Origin: Dyadobacter flavalbus
GTDB taxonomy: Bacteria; Bacteroidota; Bacteroidia; Cytophagales; Spirosomataceae
Assembly: GCF_006149045.1 (NCBI RefSeq)
Contig: NZ_VBSN01000022.1
Coordinates: forward strand, 44,773-108,772
Length of the DNA: 64,000 bases
Reading direction: 5' to 3'
The first letter of the stretch is position 1, and every line of letters starts with the position of its first letter. The notes beneath the pieces are model-generated. The model saw nothing but the letters and a program-made list of their open reading frames with translations, did not search any database and was not told the origin of the DNA. Positions 44,358 to 54,556 of the stretch are shown piece by piece. The translations under genes were made by a program, and so were the position numbers.

Positions 44358-46373
44358 ATGAATCGTCTCAGCCAGCAAACCAGCCCGTATTTACTTCAGC
44401 ATGCCCATAATCCAGTAGACTGGTTTCCGTGGGGCGAAGAGGCTTTAACCAAAGCCAGAACTGAAAACAAACCGATTCTGGTCAGTATTGGCTACTCTGC
44501 CTGTCACTGGTGCCATGTCATGGAACGTGAATGCTTTGAAAAAGAACCGATTGCCAATGTAATGAACGACTATTTCGTCTGCATCAAAGTAGACCGTGAA
44601 GAGCGGCCCGATGTGGATGCCGTATACATGGATGCCGTGCAGGCAATGGGTGTACGCGGAGGCTGGCCGCTGAATGTTTTTTTACTGCCGGACACCAAAC
44701 CGTTTTATGGTGTAACCTATCTGCCGCCTCAAAACTGGGTGCAGCTTCTGAAAAGCATTCATGATGCTTTTACAAACCATTATGATGAACTGGCCGAATC
44801 AGCAGAAGGATTTGTGCACAATATGGTTGTTTCTGACACTGAAAAATATGGATTAGCTGCCGGAAACAAGGATTACAACAGGACCGGTGCAGATTCGATG
44901 TTTGAACATCTTCAGAGGAATTTTGATACGCAAAGAGGCGGAATGGACCGTGCGCCCAAATTTCCGATGCCTTCCATTTATAAATTTCTGCTTCGTTATT
45001 ACGATATCAGCCAGAATCCGGAAGCACTTGCCCATATAGAACTGTCGCTGAACAGAATTGCACTGGGCGGTATTTACGATCATGTTGGCGGCGGCTGGGC
45101 CCGCTATTCGGTTGACGGTAAATGGTTTATACCGCATTTTGAAAAAATGCTTTATGATAACGGACAATTGTTAAGCATTTACGCAGAGGCTTATTCACTC
45201 ACCAGAAACCCGTTGTATGCCGACAGAATATCGCAGACAATCCAGTGGCTGGAAAATGAAATGCGCAGTGACGAAGGCGGATTTTATTCCGCGCTCGATG
45301 CTGACAGCGAAGGTGTTGAAGGAAAATTTTACATCTGGACACAAAATGAACTGAGCCAAATTCTGGGCGGGGATTTTGAATGGTTTTCAAGGATTTACAA
45401 TATTTCGGCAAACGGAAACTGGGAAGAAGGCCATAATCATCTGCACCTTACACAACCCGCCGAAATTGAGGCCAAAGCTTTGGGAATTAATTTGCCGGAT
45501 TTTGAAGACCGTTATAAAAATGCTTTAAAAAAGCTTTTCGCCGAACGAGCCAAAAGGGTCAGGCCCGGCCTGGATGATAAAATTCTTGCTTCATGGAATG
45601 GCTTGCTGATCAAAGGCTTGTCAGATTGTTACCGTGCTTTGGGCGACGAGCACATCCGAAATCTGGCATTGTCCGCCGGGCAGTTTATCCTGACCAAAAT
45701 GACAAAAGAAGGTCAAATACGGCATAGTTATAAAAACGGCCATGCAACCATAACCGGTTTTCTGGAAGATTATGCCGCTATTATTGAAGGATATCTTGCA
45801 TTGTATCAGATTTCCTTCGATGAAACCTGGATTGAGCAGGCACAGCAACTTGCAGATTATACCATAACCAACTTTTACGATCAGGAGGAAGGATTCTTTC
45901 ATTTTACAGACGCTTCCGGGGAATCGCTGATCGCAAGAAAAAAGGAGCTGTTTGATAATGTCGTTCCTGCTTCCAATTCCATTATGGCGCATAATCTTTA
46001 TGTACTTGGAAAAATGCTGGATAACAATGACTACCTGAAAATTTCCGACACGATGCTGTCCAAAATGGAAAAGATCATGATGTCCGACGTGCAATGGGTT
46101 ACAAACTGGGCAGCACTTTACTGCATGCGGACTACGCCAACAGCTGAAATAGCCATTGTCGGGGCAAATGTCGAGGCCATTCGCAAGGACTTTGACCGAT
46201 TTTTCATTCCCAATAAAATCGTAATGGGCACTGCCAGAACTTCCGACTTGCCCTTATTGCAAAGCAGGACCGAGATCAATTCCCAGACGGCTATTTATGT
46301 TTGCTATGATAAAACCTGCCAGCTGCCGGTAACAAATGTGGAAGATGCACTCAATCAGCTTACAAGTATTTAA
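44358..46373 (+). CDS. DUF255 thioredoxin-fold / YyaL-type protein
   Basis: A 671-residue cytoplasmic protein of the YyaL/spermatogenesis-associated protein 20 family. Residues ~1-160 form a thioredoxin-like DUF255 domain with the CxxC motif in [13 protein letters not shown] near residue 47 and [13 protein letters not shown]. The remainder is an (alpha/alpha)6-barrel like those of N-acyl-glucosamine epimerases and glycosidases ([29 protein letters not shown]). The biochemical role is not established. It lies 18 bases after the T9SS-secreted protein gene. Its stop overlaps the convergent DinB gene stop by four bases. Confidence 0.92.
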   Translation: MNRLSQQTSPYLLQHAHNPVDWFPWGEEALTKARTENKPILVSIGYSACHWCHVMERECFEKEPIANVMNDYFVCIKVDREERPDVDAVYMDAVQAMGVRGGWPLNVFLLPDTKPFYGVTYLPPQNWVQLLKSIHDAFTNHYDELAESAEGFVHNMVVSDTEKYGLAAGNKDYNRTGADSMFEHLQRNFDTQRGGMDRAPKFPMPSIYKFLLRYYDISQNPEALAHIELSLNRIALGGIYDHVGGGWARYSVDGKWFIPHFEKMLYDNGQLLSIYAEAYSLTRNPLYADRISQTIQWLENEMRSDEGGFYSALDADSEGVEGKFYIWTQNELSQILGGDFEWFSRIYNISANGNWEEGHNHLHLTQPAEIEAKALGINLPDFEDRYKNALKKLFAERAKRVRPGLDDKILASWNGLLIKGLSDCYRALGDEHIRNLALSAGQFILTKMTKEGQIRHSYKNGHATITGFLEDYAAIIEGYLALYQISFDETWIEQAQQLADYTITNFYDQEEGFFHFTDASGESLIARKKELFDNVVPASNSIMAHNLYVLGKMLDNNDYLKISDTMLSKMEKIMMSDVQWVTNWAALYCMRTTPTAEIAIVGANVEAIRKDFDRFFIPNKIVMGTARTSDLPLLQSRTEINSQTAIYVCYDKTCQLPVTNVEDALNQLTSI

Positions 46374-46888
46374 AGCAAAGGAAAGTAACGTTCAGAAATA
46401 ACATTCATATGATGAACAGGATGGCCAATGATGACAAAGCCGAGCGCAAGTGGTGAAATCTCGGTTTTGTTGGCTCTCCCTGAATTCAGCAGCATGGTAT
46501 CATTCATATTTCTGAAGAGCGTAATTGTAGACTTTCGCACATCGTTAAATTCCTCCATCAGATCATCAATCGAACGCAGCGCAGCTATTGTATTTGCTCC
46601 CAGCACTGCTTCATCGTAACCCGGCAATTCAGTCTTGTCATTTCTGGAAAAACGCAATGCCCTGTAAGCCATGATTCTTTCATTATCAATTACGTGCTGT
46701 AAAATATCCTTTACAGTCCATTTATCTTCAGCATATACCCGGTCTCCAAGAGCAGCCAGTTTCTGCTTATCGGAATAAACTTGGTCCGGTGTATATTTTT
46801 CAAATGCTTCAAACAAATCCATGTCCTCGACCCGATTGATATACCGGTCAAAAAAAACTGGCATCGGATTAATTGCAGACCGCTTCAT
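46370..46888 (-). CDS. DinB-family protein
   Basis: A 172-residue four-helix-bundle protein of the DinB/YfiT superfamily. Conserved metal-binding histidines are suggested by [18 protein letters not shown] (near residue 66) and [18 protein letters not shown] at the C-terminus. Many members use a divalent metal, some as thiol-dependent transferases such as bacillithiol transferases; the activity here is not known. The gene converges on the DUF255 gene, with the two stop codons sharing bases. Confidence 0.87.
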   Translation of the reverse strand: MKRSAINPMPVFFDRYINRVEDMDLFEAFEKYTPDQVYSDKQKLAALGDRVYAEDKWTVKDILQHVIDNERIMAYRALRFSRNDKTELPGYDEAVLGANTIAALRSIDDLMEEFNDVRKSTITLFRNMNDTMLLNSGRANKTEISPLALGFVIIGHPVHHMNVISERYFPLL

Positions 46889-47062
46889 AAGTAGTTCGTT
46901 TATGCCGGTAAGTTAATAAAATTTGTACGTGCAAATTAAAAAAATGCCTGGTTAAACTTTTCAAAAGGAGGCTTTTTCAATCCCTTTATACGGGTAAAAT
47001 TATTAACCGGCGGTGACTATATTATGTGACCAAATGTTGATAAACAGTAATTTAAAAGCTAC

Positions 47063-47094
47063 TTGGATTATTGAAACTATTTTTATTAAATTTG
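47063..47094 (+). promoter_or_regulatory. Promoter for the TTG-started gene at 47113
   Basis: TTG at 47063-47065 and TAAATTTG at 47087-47094 match the Bacteroidota promoter with a 21-base spacer. Transcription would start near 47101, so the upstream TTG candidates at 47071 and 47092 cannot be used and the start at 47113 is favoured. Confidence 0.55.
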
Positions 47095-47112
47095 GAACAA
47101 ATCCTCATTCCA

Positions 47113-47664
47113 TTGAAAAAAATAGCACCGATAGGTTTATTGGCTCTGCTGCTCTACAATACGTTCGGGCTGACTTTTGCTGTGCTTTTCTTTGAAAAGG
47201 ATTTTAAAGTTGCTTCACTTACCGATGGAAAAGAAGATTGGAAAGTGATGAAAATGTATCTTCCGTCTTTGCCTTATTCGGATAATGTAGAGATTTCCGA
47301 TAACATTGAAGGACTTGTACGGCAGGATGGGAATTTTTATAACCCGACGCACATTCTGCATGAAAATGATACGCTGTATGTAACGCTCAAATCCAATCAG
47401 GCCGCCCGCGATCATTTTTTTGAACTGGCCAATGCCATGGAAATGCTGAGCAATCCTGAGACCGATTTCCCGAATAATCCTTATAGTAAAGCCATAAAGC
47501 TGCTTGGTAACCTGCTGAAAAACTACGTCCCGAGCACCTTCGAGTTTGATATTCCTAAAACCTGCTTTTCAGATCAGCGATCAGAATTCAACAATTTACC
47601 GGTAAAAAGGGTATATGCTTCGATAGACATACGCCTGCCGACACCGCCTCCCGAATTTTGCTGA
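47113..47664 (+). CDS. Membrane-anchored protein of unknown function, TTG start
   Basis: There is no ATG at the 5' end of this frame. TTG 47113 gives a start LKKIAPIGLLALLLYNTFGL (Met in the protein), an N-terminal membrane anchor or signal, and a 183-residue product. A promoter overlapping the frame further upstream supports this start; TTG 47071 would give 197 residues. The rest is soluble with ASLTDGKEDWKVMKMYLPSL near the start and a Pro-rich end (LPTPPPEFC). I do not recognise a family. It lies upstream of a barrel protein and a haloperoxidase-type gene on the same strand and may belong with them. Confidence 0.6.
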   Translation: MKKIAPIGLLALLLYNTFGLTFAVLFFEKDFKVASLTDGKEDWKVMKMYLPSLPYSDNVEISDNIEGLVRQDGNFYNPTHILHENDTLYVTLKSNQAARDHFFELANAMEMLSNPETDFPNNPYSKAIKLLGNLLKNYVPSTFEFDIPKTCFSDQRSEFNNLPVKRVYASIDIRLPTPPPEFC

Positions 47665-47796
47665 TTCTCCTTTTTCGCCGTTTTAATTAAAAAACAGCAT
47701 TTAAGCTTATTATATCATTCTGCCTGCTATTTAAACCAGTTGATAATGGATTATCAATCCGGTAGACATATGCTGGCCTTACAATTCCATCATTCA

Positions 47797-48723
47797 ATGC
47801 AAAAACATTTACTGAATCTGAAGCAGTTTTCGCTGCTGCTGTTCCTGCTTATGCTGTCATTCAAGCAATCTGCATTTGCACAGATGCCTAACGACGCGAT
47901 TTACATGTCAAAAAACACAGCTTGTCTGGCTGTATCCTACAATAACAGCTCGTGGAATAAATACTGGGAAAACTCCCTTTTACGTGAAAACCTGAATATC
48001 GGCACACATACAACACAAAGTACCATGGCCATGCTGGCCGTAGGCGTAACCAAAAACCTGAATGCCATTGTTGCACTTCCGTATGTATGGACGCAGACGA
48101 GCGCAGGAAACCTGCGTTGGCAGCGCGGTTTTCAGGATGCTTCCGGCTGGCTGAAATACAGATTTATTAACAAATCAGGATTTTCGATGCATGCCATTGC
48201 AGGCGCCTCGATTCCGGTCGGAAATTATGTTGCCGAATTCATGCCTATGTCCATCGGAATGCAGTGCAAAACAGCAACGGCCCGGTTACTTGCGAGTTAC
48301 AAGCACAGAAGCGGCATTTACCTGACTGCATCCGGAAGCTACATTTTTCGGAGCAATATTCATATAGACAGAGATTCTTATCAGGCTGACAAACATCTTT
48401 ACAATGTGCATCAGGTTTCTGTACCGAACGCCTATGATGCAGCTGCACGGCTTGGCTATCTGAAACGCGGAATTCAGGCTGAAACTTACGTTGAGTATGG
48501 CGCATGCGATGGCGGTGACAACATCCGCCGCAATGATATGCCATTTCCAACCAACAACATGAAATCAACTTCTCTGGGATTTTATGCCAAATACCAGCCT
48601 CACAATTTTGGGTTAAATGCAAGGGTTGCGCATGTGCTGAGTGGCAGCAATGTGGGCCAGAGTACCTCCTATTCAGTTGGCGTACTTTATCAGTTCCGGT
48701 ATATAAAGGCTGCTAAAAATTAA
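47797..48723 (+). CDS. Outer-membrane beta-barrel protein (MetA-pathway/transporter-like)
   Basis: The ATG at 47797 gives a 308-residue protein with a Sec signal peptide (LKQFSLLLFLLMLSFKQ, cleavage near AFAQ); starts further upstream would put a polar stretch ahead of it. The rest is a series of alternating strands with Tyr/Phe ends, a final aromatic strand (YSVGVLYQFRYIK), and internal segments such as LNAIVALPYVWTQTSAG that resemble the phenol-degradation/transporter barrel family (PF13557-like). The role is not known. The haloperoxidase-type gene starts 15 bases after its stop, so they are very likely co-transcribed. Confidence 0.68.
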   Translation: MQKHLLNLKQFSLLLFLLMLSFKQSAFAQMPNDAIYMSKNTACLAVSYNNSSWNKYWENSLLRENLNIGTHTTQSTMAMLAVGVTKNLNAIVALPYVWTQTSAGNLRWQRGFQDASGWLKYRFINKSGFSMHAIAGASIPVGNYVAEFMPMSIGMQCKTATARLLASYKHRSGIYLTASGSYIFRSNIHIDRDSYQADKHLYNVHQVSVPNAYDAAARLGYLKRGIQAETYVEYGACDGGDNIRRNDMPFPTNNMKSTSLGFYAKYQPHNFGLNARVAHVLSGSNVGQSTSYSVGVLYQFRYIKAAKN

Positions 48724-48738
48724 AAATTGCTACATACA

Positions 48739-50298
48739 ATGAAAAATAACATCATATCCTTTCTGGGAAATAGTAAATACCTGTTTTTTGTACTGATCAC
48801 CGCATTTATCCTGTCATGCAGCAAGAATGTCAATGAACCCGTTGCATCCATCAACACACCTTCCGGCCTGGATGAAAATGCAGGAAACTGGAAGCCATTT
48901 GTTCTTGCATCTTCGGAAGAAATCATGGTTGCCGAACCAAAAGCTGCCACTTCCGATGAATACAAAGCCGAAATTTCAAAGCTGAAAGAAACAACAGCCG
49001 CCATTACGCCGCAGCAAAGAGAACTTGTAAACTACTGGGGTGCCGGCGCTGTTTTCCGCTGGAATGAAATCGGACGTGAACTTGCTGCCCGCTACAATAC
49101 GCCTCCTGCCTCCGATAAAGACGGAAAATATCCACTTCCGGATCCCGCCAACCCACTTGCCGACCCGAAGTTTCCGTTTGCCAATCCGCCTTACACGGCG
49201 CGTGCACTGGCTTATCTGAGCGTAGCGCAGTACGATGCATTGATTTCGGCCTGGAAATACAAGTTCAAATTCAACCGGAAAGCGCCGGCCAAAACCGATG
49301 AAAGCATAAAAACATTACTGCCTCTTACCGATTTGCCTTCTTATCCTTCCGAGGACGCAGTTGTGGCCGAAGCTTCCTTTCTGGTATTGAAAGCAATGTT
49401 TCCGGGCGAAGTGCCGTTTCTGGAAGAAAAACTGGCGCAGCATAAAAAAAGTCGTTTATGGGCCGGAATGAACGTTGAAAGCGATATTGCCGCCGGTGTG
49501 GAACTGGGTAAAGCGGTAGGTGCAAAAGTTATGGCAAGAGCCAAAACGGATGGCATGAGCACGGCAAACAATCAGTCAAAAACGGCTGAAATGATCGCCA
49601 ATGCAAAAAGCATTGGTACAACTGAAACTTGGGTCAGCCAGGAAGTTCCGGCTCGTCCGCCTATGCTGCCGACCTACGGATTTGTAACGCCCTGGAATTT
49701 CGATAAAGCGGCAGTGGCAGAAATGCGTCCTTCGCCGCCGCCTGCAATAGGAAGTGCCGAGTATCAGCAAAACATTGACGAACTGCTGCAAATTGCCAAA
49801 AAGCAGACAAGAGAACAGGCGCGGATTGCAAATTTCTGGTCGGATGGCGTTGGAAGCTACACGCCTCCGGGTCACTGGCACCGCCGTGCAGCCGATTTGT
49901 GTCATAAAAACAGTTACAGCGAAATAAGAACCGCAAGGACGCTTGCCTTGCTGGGAACCACCTTGCAGGATGCAGGAATTTGCTGCTGGGACGCCAAGTA
50001 TTATTACTATTATCCGCGTCCGAACCAGATGAACAAGAAGATCAAAACTTCTGTCGGATTGCCGAACTTTCCTTCTTATACTTCCGGTCATTCTACATTT
50101 TCAGGAGCTGCCGCCGAGTTGTTATCCTATATTTTTCCGGAAGAAAAAGAAAAGCTCAATCAAATGGCGATGGAAGCATCTGTTTCCCGCATTTACGGAC
50201 TTATTCATTACCGTTTCGATTGTGAAGCAGGATTGGAGGCCGGCCACAAAATCGGACAGACGGCTATTCACCGTGCGCAGTTGGATGGTGCTTTGTAA
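48739..50298 (+). CDS. Vanadium-dependent haloperoxidase / PAP2-superfamily lipoprotein
   Basis: A 519-residue lipoprotein; ATG 48739 is preferred over TTG 48727. The lipobox is FILSCSK, so it is exported and lipidated. The C-terminal half has the PAP2/haloperoxidase core: YYYYPRPNQ with the first conserved Arg, PSYTSGHSTFSGAAAEL with the Ser-Gly-His phosphate/vanadate-binding motif, and a last SRIYGLIHYRFDCEAGLEAG with Arg and His. Such enzymes bind vanadate and oxidise halides with hydrogen peroxide, or act as acid phosphatases; the sequence alone cannot decide. The barrel protein gene is 15 bases upstream. Confidence 0.85.
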   Translation: MKNNIISFLGNSKYLFFVLITAFILSCSKNVNEPVASINTPSGLDENAGNWKPFVLASSEEIMVAEPKAATSDEYKAEISKLKETTAAITPQQRELVNYWGAGAVFRWNEIGRELAARYNTPPASDKDGKYPLPDPANPLADPKFPFANPPYTARALAYLSVAQYDALISAWKYKFKFNRKAPAKTDESIKTLLPLTDLPSYPSEDAVVAEASFLVLKAMFPGEVPFLEEKLAQHKKSRLWAGMNVESDIAAGVELGKAVGAKVMARAKTDGMSTANNQSKTAEMIANAKSIGTTETWVSQEVPARPPMLPTYGFVTPWNFDKAAVAEMRPSPPPAIGSAEYQQNIDELLQIAKKQTREQARIANFWSDGVGSYTPPGHWHRRAADLCHKNSYSEIRTARTLALLGTTLQDAGICCWDAKYYYYYPRPNQMNKKIKTSVGLPNFPSYTSGHSTFSGAAAELLSYIFPEEKEKLNQMAMEASVSRIYGLIHYRFDCEAGLEAGHKIGQTAIHRAQLDGAL

Positions 50299-50326
50299 AC
50301 GTGTAAAAAGTTAAATGTGAAATGTG

Positions 50327-50363
50327 AAAAGCCATGCTTTTGTTAAGGAGCATGGCTTTTTTT
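50327..50363. terminator. Bidirectional terminator between the haloperoxidase and molybdenum hydroxylase genes
   Basis: AAAAGCCATGCT (50327-50338) pairs with AGCATGGCTTTT (50349-50360) over a 10-base loop, with T runs on both strands. It separates two convergent transcripts. Confidence 0.88.
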
Positions 50364-50398
50364 ATAGTGTATTTCAATTTTATTTAACAAGAATCTGT

Positions 50399-52561
50399 TT
50401 AGCCAAGATTGGCAATATCAAACGGCAGTTTACGCATACGCTTGCCGGTTGCAGCAAATACTGCATTGCCCAGAGCCGGTGCAACCGGCGGCAGTCCCGG
50501 TTCCCCTACTCCGCCCGGAGCGGACCCGCTATCGACAATATGAATTTCAATGGCTGGCATTTCATTCAGCCGCATGATGTTGTACTGATGATAATTGCTT
50601 TGGTTGCAGGCACCATTTGTGAATGTAATCCCGTCCTTGATTGCAGCAGTAAGCCCCATCACAATGTTGCCCTCGGTCTGCGCCTTTACGTTGTCCGGAT
50701 TTACATAATAGCCACAATCAATAACAGAAACCACTTTGTCTATTTTGACACCCTGATCTTTTCTGGATACCGTTATACAACACGCTGAAATACTGTTGAA
50801 TGACTTAAATACAGCCAGTCCTTTTCCGGTACCTTTCGCCAGTTTTTCATCCCAGCCTGCTTTTTCAGCCAAAGTTTCGAGTACTTTCCTGAAGCGCTCG
50901 TCGGGAAGTATTTCTAGGCGGGCTTTCAGCGGGTCTTTTTTGGCAAGATGCGCCAGTTCATCAATAAAACATTCCTGTCCCCAGCCAAAATTGGAGGCAT
51001 AAACCGAGCGCCACCAAACAATCGGAATATCCGTTTTTACGTGCGTCCAGCTTACTTTGGAAGCCGCAGCAAAATGGTATTTGGTGTTGCCCGTACTGAT
51101 TTCTTCACCGATCCAGGAATCCGCTTCATCTTCTTTCAGGCCTTTAAATACCTGACCAAGAATGGATTCGCCGATTGCATGATGATGATATCCTGTTATT
51201 TTACCGTCCTCCACAAAACCCTGCATATGGCTCAGCATACCCGGGCGGTACGGACCTTGCGTAATATCATCTTCACGCGTCCAGATCACCTTTACAGGTT
51301 TTTTGATCTCTTTTGAAATATGGCAGGCTTCCAGCACAAAATCGTGGTATGCTTTGCGGCCGAAAGCGCCTCCGAGTAAAGTAACGTTCACTTTTACCTG
51401 CTCCGGTTTTATTTTCATGTAAGCACAAACATCCCGGATTGTCCAGTCTGGCCCCTGAACGGGCGCCCAGATTTCAACGGAGCCATCGTCTTTTACATGC
51501 GCTACGGCGTTTTCAGGTTCAATGGGTGCATGCGCCAGAAACGGTGTTTCGTATTGTGTTTCCAGCTTTTCCTTTGCAGCAGCATACTTTGCCGTAAAAT
51601 CTCCTTTTTCTTCGTAATTTATACCCTGCTTCTTCGCGGCTTCGTACGTTTCAGCAAAGTAGCCAGCCGTATCCACTGTTTTTTCGAAATTTCCGTTATC
51701 CCATTTTACAACGAGTGCTTTCTTGCCTTTTACGGCTGCCCACCAGTTTGTTGCGATGACGGCAACTGCTTCGGAAGTACGGTGCGGCATAGTCCTTTCG
51801 GTTTTGATAACCTGTAAAACGTCCTTGATTTTCTTTGCTTCCGAGTCATCAATGGAAACGATTTTACCATGGATTGCTGGCGAATGCACAATGCTTGCAT
51901 AAACCATTCCGGGCACATCCACATCAATTCCATAAACCGCTTTTCCGGTCACCCGGTCGGGTACATCGAGCCGTTTGTTGTATTTGCCGATAATTTTGAA
52001 ATCTTTCGGATCTTTCAGTTTCGGATCGGAAGGAATTTCCAGTTTGGAAGCATCATCGGCCAGTTCGCCGTAAGTCAGGCTTTTGCCGCTTGCTTTATGA
52101 AATACGGCTCCGTCTTCTGCATGGCATTCTGTTACCGGCACATTCCATCTTTTGGCTGCGGTAACTGTCAGCATTTCGCGGGCTGCGGCTCCTGCTTTCC
52201 TGATCGGCAGCCACAATTCCCTTACCGAACTGCTGCCTCCGGAAACCTGGCTTCCGTATTTTTCTTTTCCGTCGCTCTGAATAATCAGAACTTTTTCCAG
52301 ATTTACTTCCAGTTCCTCTGCCAGCAAGGAAGGAACGGCCTGCGTCGAGCCTTGTCCCATATCCGGACGCGGATTGACAAGGGTAATATTTCCGGCCGTA
52401 TCAATAATGATAAACGGGTTGATTTCCAGCTTCAGAACTGCCGGTGTAATCTTTTTGAGAGAAGCATCCTTTGTAAAACCCGAAATTCCCAATGCAAGCC
52501 CGAACGTTGTTAAACCGGAAGCTTTGAGAAAATCGCGGCGTGATGTCTGTATATTTTTCAA
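50399..52561 (-). CDS. Molybdenum hydroxylase large subunit (xanthine dehydrogenase/IorB family)
   Basis: A 720-residue molybdopterin-binding subunit. The start has a canonical twin-arginine signal (SRRDFLKASGLTTFGLALG), so the protein is exported folded with its cofactor. The body fits the aldehyde oxidase/xanthine dehydrogenase large-subunit fold: RPDMGQGSTQAVPSLLAEEL, RVTGKAVYGIDVDVPGMVY, GGAFGRKAYHDFVLEA and GVGEPGLPPVAPALGNA near the end, the last with the usual catalytic Glu. It resembles isoquinoline 1-oxidoreductase IorB; the real substrate is unknown. The small iron-sulfur subunit is encoded just upstream. Confidence 0.93.
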   Translation of the reverse strand: MKNIQTSRRDFLKASGLTTFGLALGISGFTKDASLKKITPAVLKLEINPFIIIDTAGNITLVNPRPDMGQGSTQAVPSLLAEELEVNLEKVLIIQSDGKEKYGSQVSGGSSSVRELWLPIRKAGAAAREMLTVTAAKRWNVPVTECHAEDGAVFHKASGKSLTYGELADDASKLEIPSDPKLKDPKDFKIIGKYNKRLDVPDRVTGKAVYGIDVDVPGMVYASIVHSPAIHGKIVSIDDSEAKKIKDVLQVIKTERTMPHRTSEAVAVIATNWWAAVKGKKALVVKWDNGNFEKTVDTAGYFAETYEAAKKQGINYEEKGDFTAKYAAAKEKLETQYETPFLAHAPIEPENAVAHVKDDGSVEIWAPVQGPDWTIRDVCAYMKIKPEQVKVNVTLLGGAFGRKAYHDFVLEACHISKEIKKPVKVIWTREDDITQGPYRPGMLSHMQGFVEDGKITGYHHHAIGESILGQVFKGLKEDEADSWIGEEISTGNTKYHFAAASKVSWTHVKTDIPIVWWRSVYASNFGWGQECFIDELAHLAKKDPLKARLEILPDERFRKVLETLAEKAGWDEKLAKGTGKGLAVFKSFNSISACCITVSRKDQGVKIDKVVSVIDCGYYVNPDNVKAQTEGNIVMGLTAAIKDGITFTNGACNQSNYHQYNIMRLNEMPAIEIHIVDSGSAPGGVGEPGLPPVAPALGNAVFAATGKRMRKLPFDIANLG

Positions 52562-52600
52562 TGTCTTGCGTCGCTAAGGTTCAACGATAAATCTTTTATA

Positions 52601-53092
52601 TTACATTTTCCCGATTCCGGCTTCTGAAACTTTCATTTCGGCTGCGGCCCGGTGAATGGCCTTGCGGATGCGGTCGTAAGTGCCGCAACGGCAAAGGTTT
52701 CCGCTCATGGCAGAGTCAATATCGGCATCGGTCGGGCTGGCATTTGATTTAAGCAGCGCAACTGCCGACATAATTTGTCCCGACTGGCAATAACCGCACT
52801 GCGGAACCTGCTCTTCAATCCATGCTTTCTGGATAATACTCAGCTTTCCGTCACCGATTCCTTCTATGGTTGTGATTTTATCATTTTTACCAATACTGGA
52901 AACCGGCGTCTGGCAAGAGCGTGCCGGCTGGCCGTTGACGTGAACCGTACAGGCACCGCATAAGGCCATTCCACAACCGAATTTAGTCCCTTTCAGTCCT
53001 GCAAAATCCCGAACAACCCAAAGCAAAGGCATGTCGGGCTCCACATCAACCTTCACTTTTTTTCCATTGACCGATAAATTATATGCTGCCAT
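52601..53092 (-). CDS. (2Fe-2S) small subunit of the molybdenum hydroxylase (IorA-like)
   Basis: A 163-residue iron-sulfur protein with two [2Fe-2S] clusters. The plant-ferredoxin-type cluster has Cys residues in [18 protein letters not shown] and ARSC; the second is bound by [12 protein letters not shown] and [16 protein letters not shown]. It passes electrons from the molybdenum site of the large subunit, encoded 39 bases downstream in the same operon. It has no signal peptide of its own, so it is probably exported bound to the large subunit through that subunit's twin-arginine signal. Confidence 0.95.
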   Translation of the reverse strand: MAAYNLSVNGKKVKVDVEPDMPLLWVVRDFAGLKGTKFGCGMALCGACTVHVNGQPARSCQTPVSSIGKNDKITTIEGIGDGKLSIIQKAWIEEQVPQCGYCQSGQIMSAVALLKSNASPTDADIDSAMSGNLCRCGTYDRIRKAIHRAAAEMKVSEAGIGKM

Positions 53093-53258
53093 CGTTAGCG
53101 TTTATGAATGAATAGAAATGTCTGATCAACAATATGTAGTATAACAAAAAAGCGTATTTTGTATTTTCGGCAGGCGAACACATCGTATTTGTAAACGAAT
53201 ATAAATAAAAACAACGCTATTTTTACCGTTTGCCGAAACCTTATCCCGAAATTGAATA

Positions 53259-54494
53259 ATGATCACAAACGATGCCGTAGTACTTGGATTGCTGATGCTG
53301 GTGCTTGCCCTGATTTTTTATACTGCATCACTTCCGGGAAAGGTCTGGAAACGATTCTACACGCTTGTTCCGCCGCTGCTGCTTTGTTACTTTATTCCCG
53401 GTCTGCTCAATTCTTTTGGTATCATCAACGGCAGTACTTCGCAGCTTTATTCTGTGGTTTCAAAGTATTTTCTGCCTGCATGCCTTGTGCTGTTCACCAT
53501 CGGCATGGACTGGCGTTCATTGGGGAAACTCGGACCGAAAGCGCTGACGGCCATGCTCGTCGGAACGGCAGGAATTATGATCGGCGGGCCACTGGCGCTC
53601 TGGATTGTCGGATTGGCAAGTCCGGCTACGGTCGCCGGCGAAGGGCCGGATGCCGTATGGCGCGGGCTGGCTACGATTGCCGGGAGCTGGATCGGCGGAG
53701 GTGCGAATCAGACTGCGCTGAGGGAAGTTTTCAAGCCGAGCGACCGGTTGTTTTCACAAATGGTGGCCGTGGATGTACTGATCGCTGAACTATGGATGGC
53801 TTTTTTGATCTACGGAGCCGGAATTGCCGCACGTGTAGACACGTGGCTGGGTGCTGACAGCAGACAAATTGAAGACGTAAAGAATCATCTTGACGTACAA
53901 AACAAGGCAAATGAACAAAATCCGGCGGTTCGCGACTATATATTTCTGGCCGCAGCAGGCTTTGGCGCAACGGGACTTGCACATGCCCTGGCGGAAATAA
54001 TCACTCCGTTTCTGAAAGAAAATTATCCTTCACTGGAAAAATACAGCCTCACTTCTTCTTTTTTCTGGGTCATAACCATTGCTACTTTCATCGGGATTGT
54101 GCTTTCGGTTACGCCGGTCCGGAAACTGGAATATATGGGCGCGTCCAAACTCGGATCGGTGTTTTTGTATGTACTCATTGCAACGATCGGAATGCAGATG
54201 GATCTTGGCGCCGTTGCCGGCAATCCGGGTTTGTTCGCAATCGGTTTGCTTTGGATCTGCATTCATGCGGCTATTCTGATCATTGTCTGCAGATGGCTTA
54301 AAATTCCGTTTTTCTTTCTGGCTGTCGGCAGTCAGGCCAACGTCGGCGGCTCGGCGTCGGCGTCCGTTGTGGCGGCAGCTTTTCATCCGTCACTGGCGAC
54401 AGTAGGCGTTTTACTTGCTATATTAGGCTATGCAATCGGAACTTACGGCGGCTATCTTACGGCATTGATGATGCAATGGATCAGTGAAGGCTGA
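53259..54494 (+). CDS. DUF819-family membrane protein
   Basis: A 411-residue polytopic membrane protein with about 10-11 hydrophobic helices. The segments KVWKRFYTLVPPLLLCYFIP, GSWIGGGANQTALREVF and VGSQANVGGSASASVVAAAF fit the DUF819 (YjcL) family of proposed transporters, where small-residue-rich re-entrant motifs recur. Substrate unknown. It is divergent from the molybdenum hydroxylase operon and lies 62 bases before the sulfite-oxidase-like gene on the same strand. Confidence 0.88.
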   Translation: MITNDAVVLGLLMLVLALIFYTASLPGKVWKRFYTLVPPLLLCYFIPGLLNSFGIINGSTSQLYSVVSKYFLPACLVLFTIGMDWRSLGKLGPKALTAMLVGTAGIMIGGPLALWIVGLASPATVAGEGPDAVWRGLATIAGSWIGGGANQTALREVFKPSDRLFSQMVAVDVLIAELWMAFLIYGAGIAARVDTWLGADSRQIEDVKNHLDVQNKANEQNPAVRDYIFLAAAGFGATGLAHALAEIITPFLKENYPSLEKYSLTSSFFWVITIATFIGIVLSVTPVRKLEYMGASKLGSVFLYVLIATIGMQMDLGAVAGNPGLFAIGLLWICIHAAILIIVCRWLKIPFFFLAVGSQANVGGSASASVVAAAFHPSLATVGVLLAILGYAIGTYGGYLTALMMQWISEG

Positions 54495-54556
54495 GACAGC
54501 AACAACTTTTCAAATGGCCAAAAAGATGCCGGTTTACATTATAACTGAATGATTCA

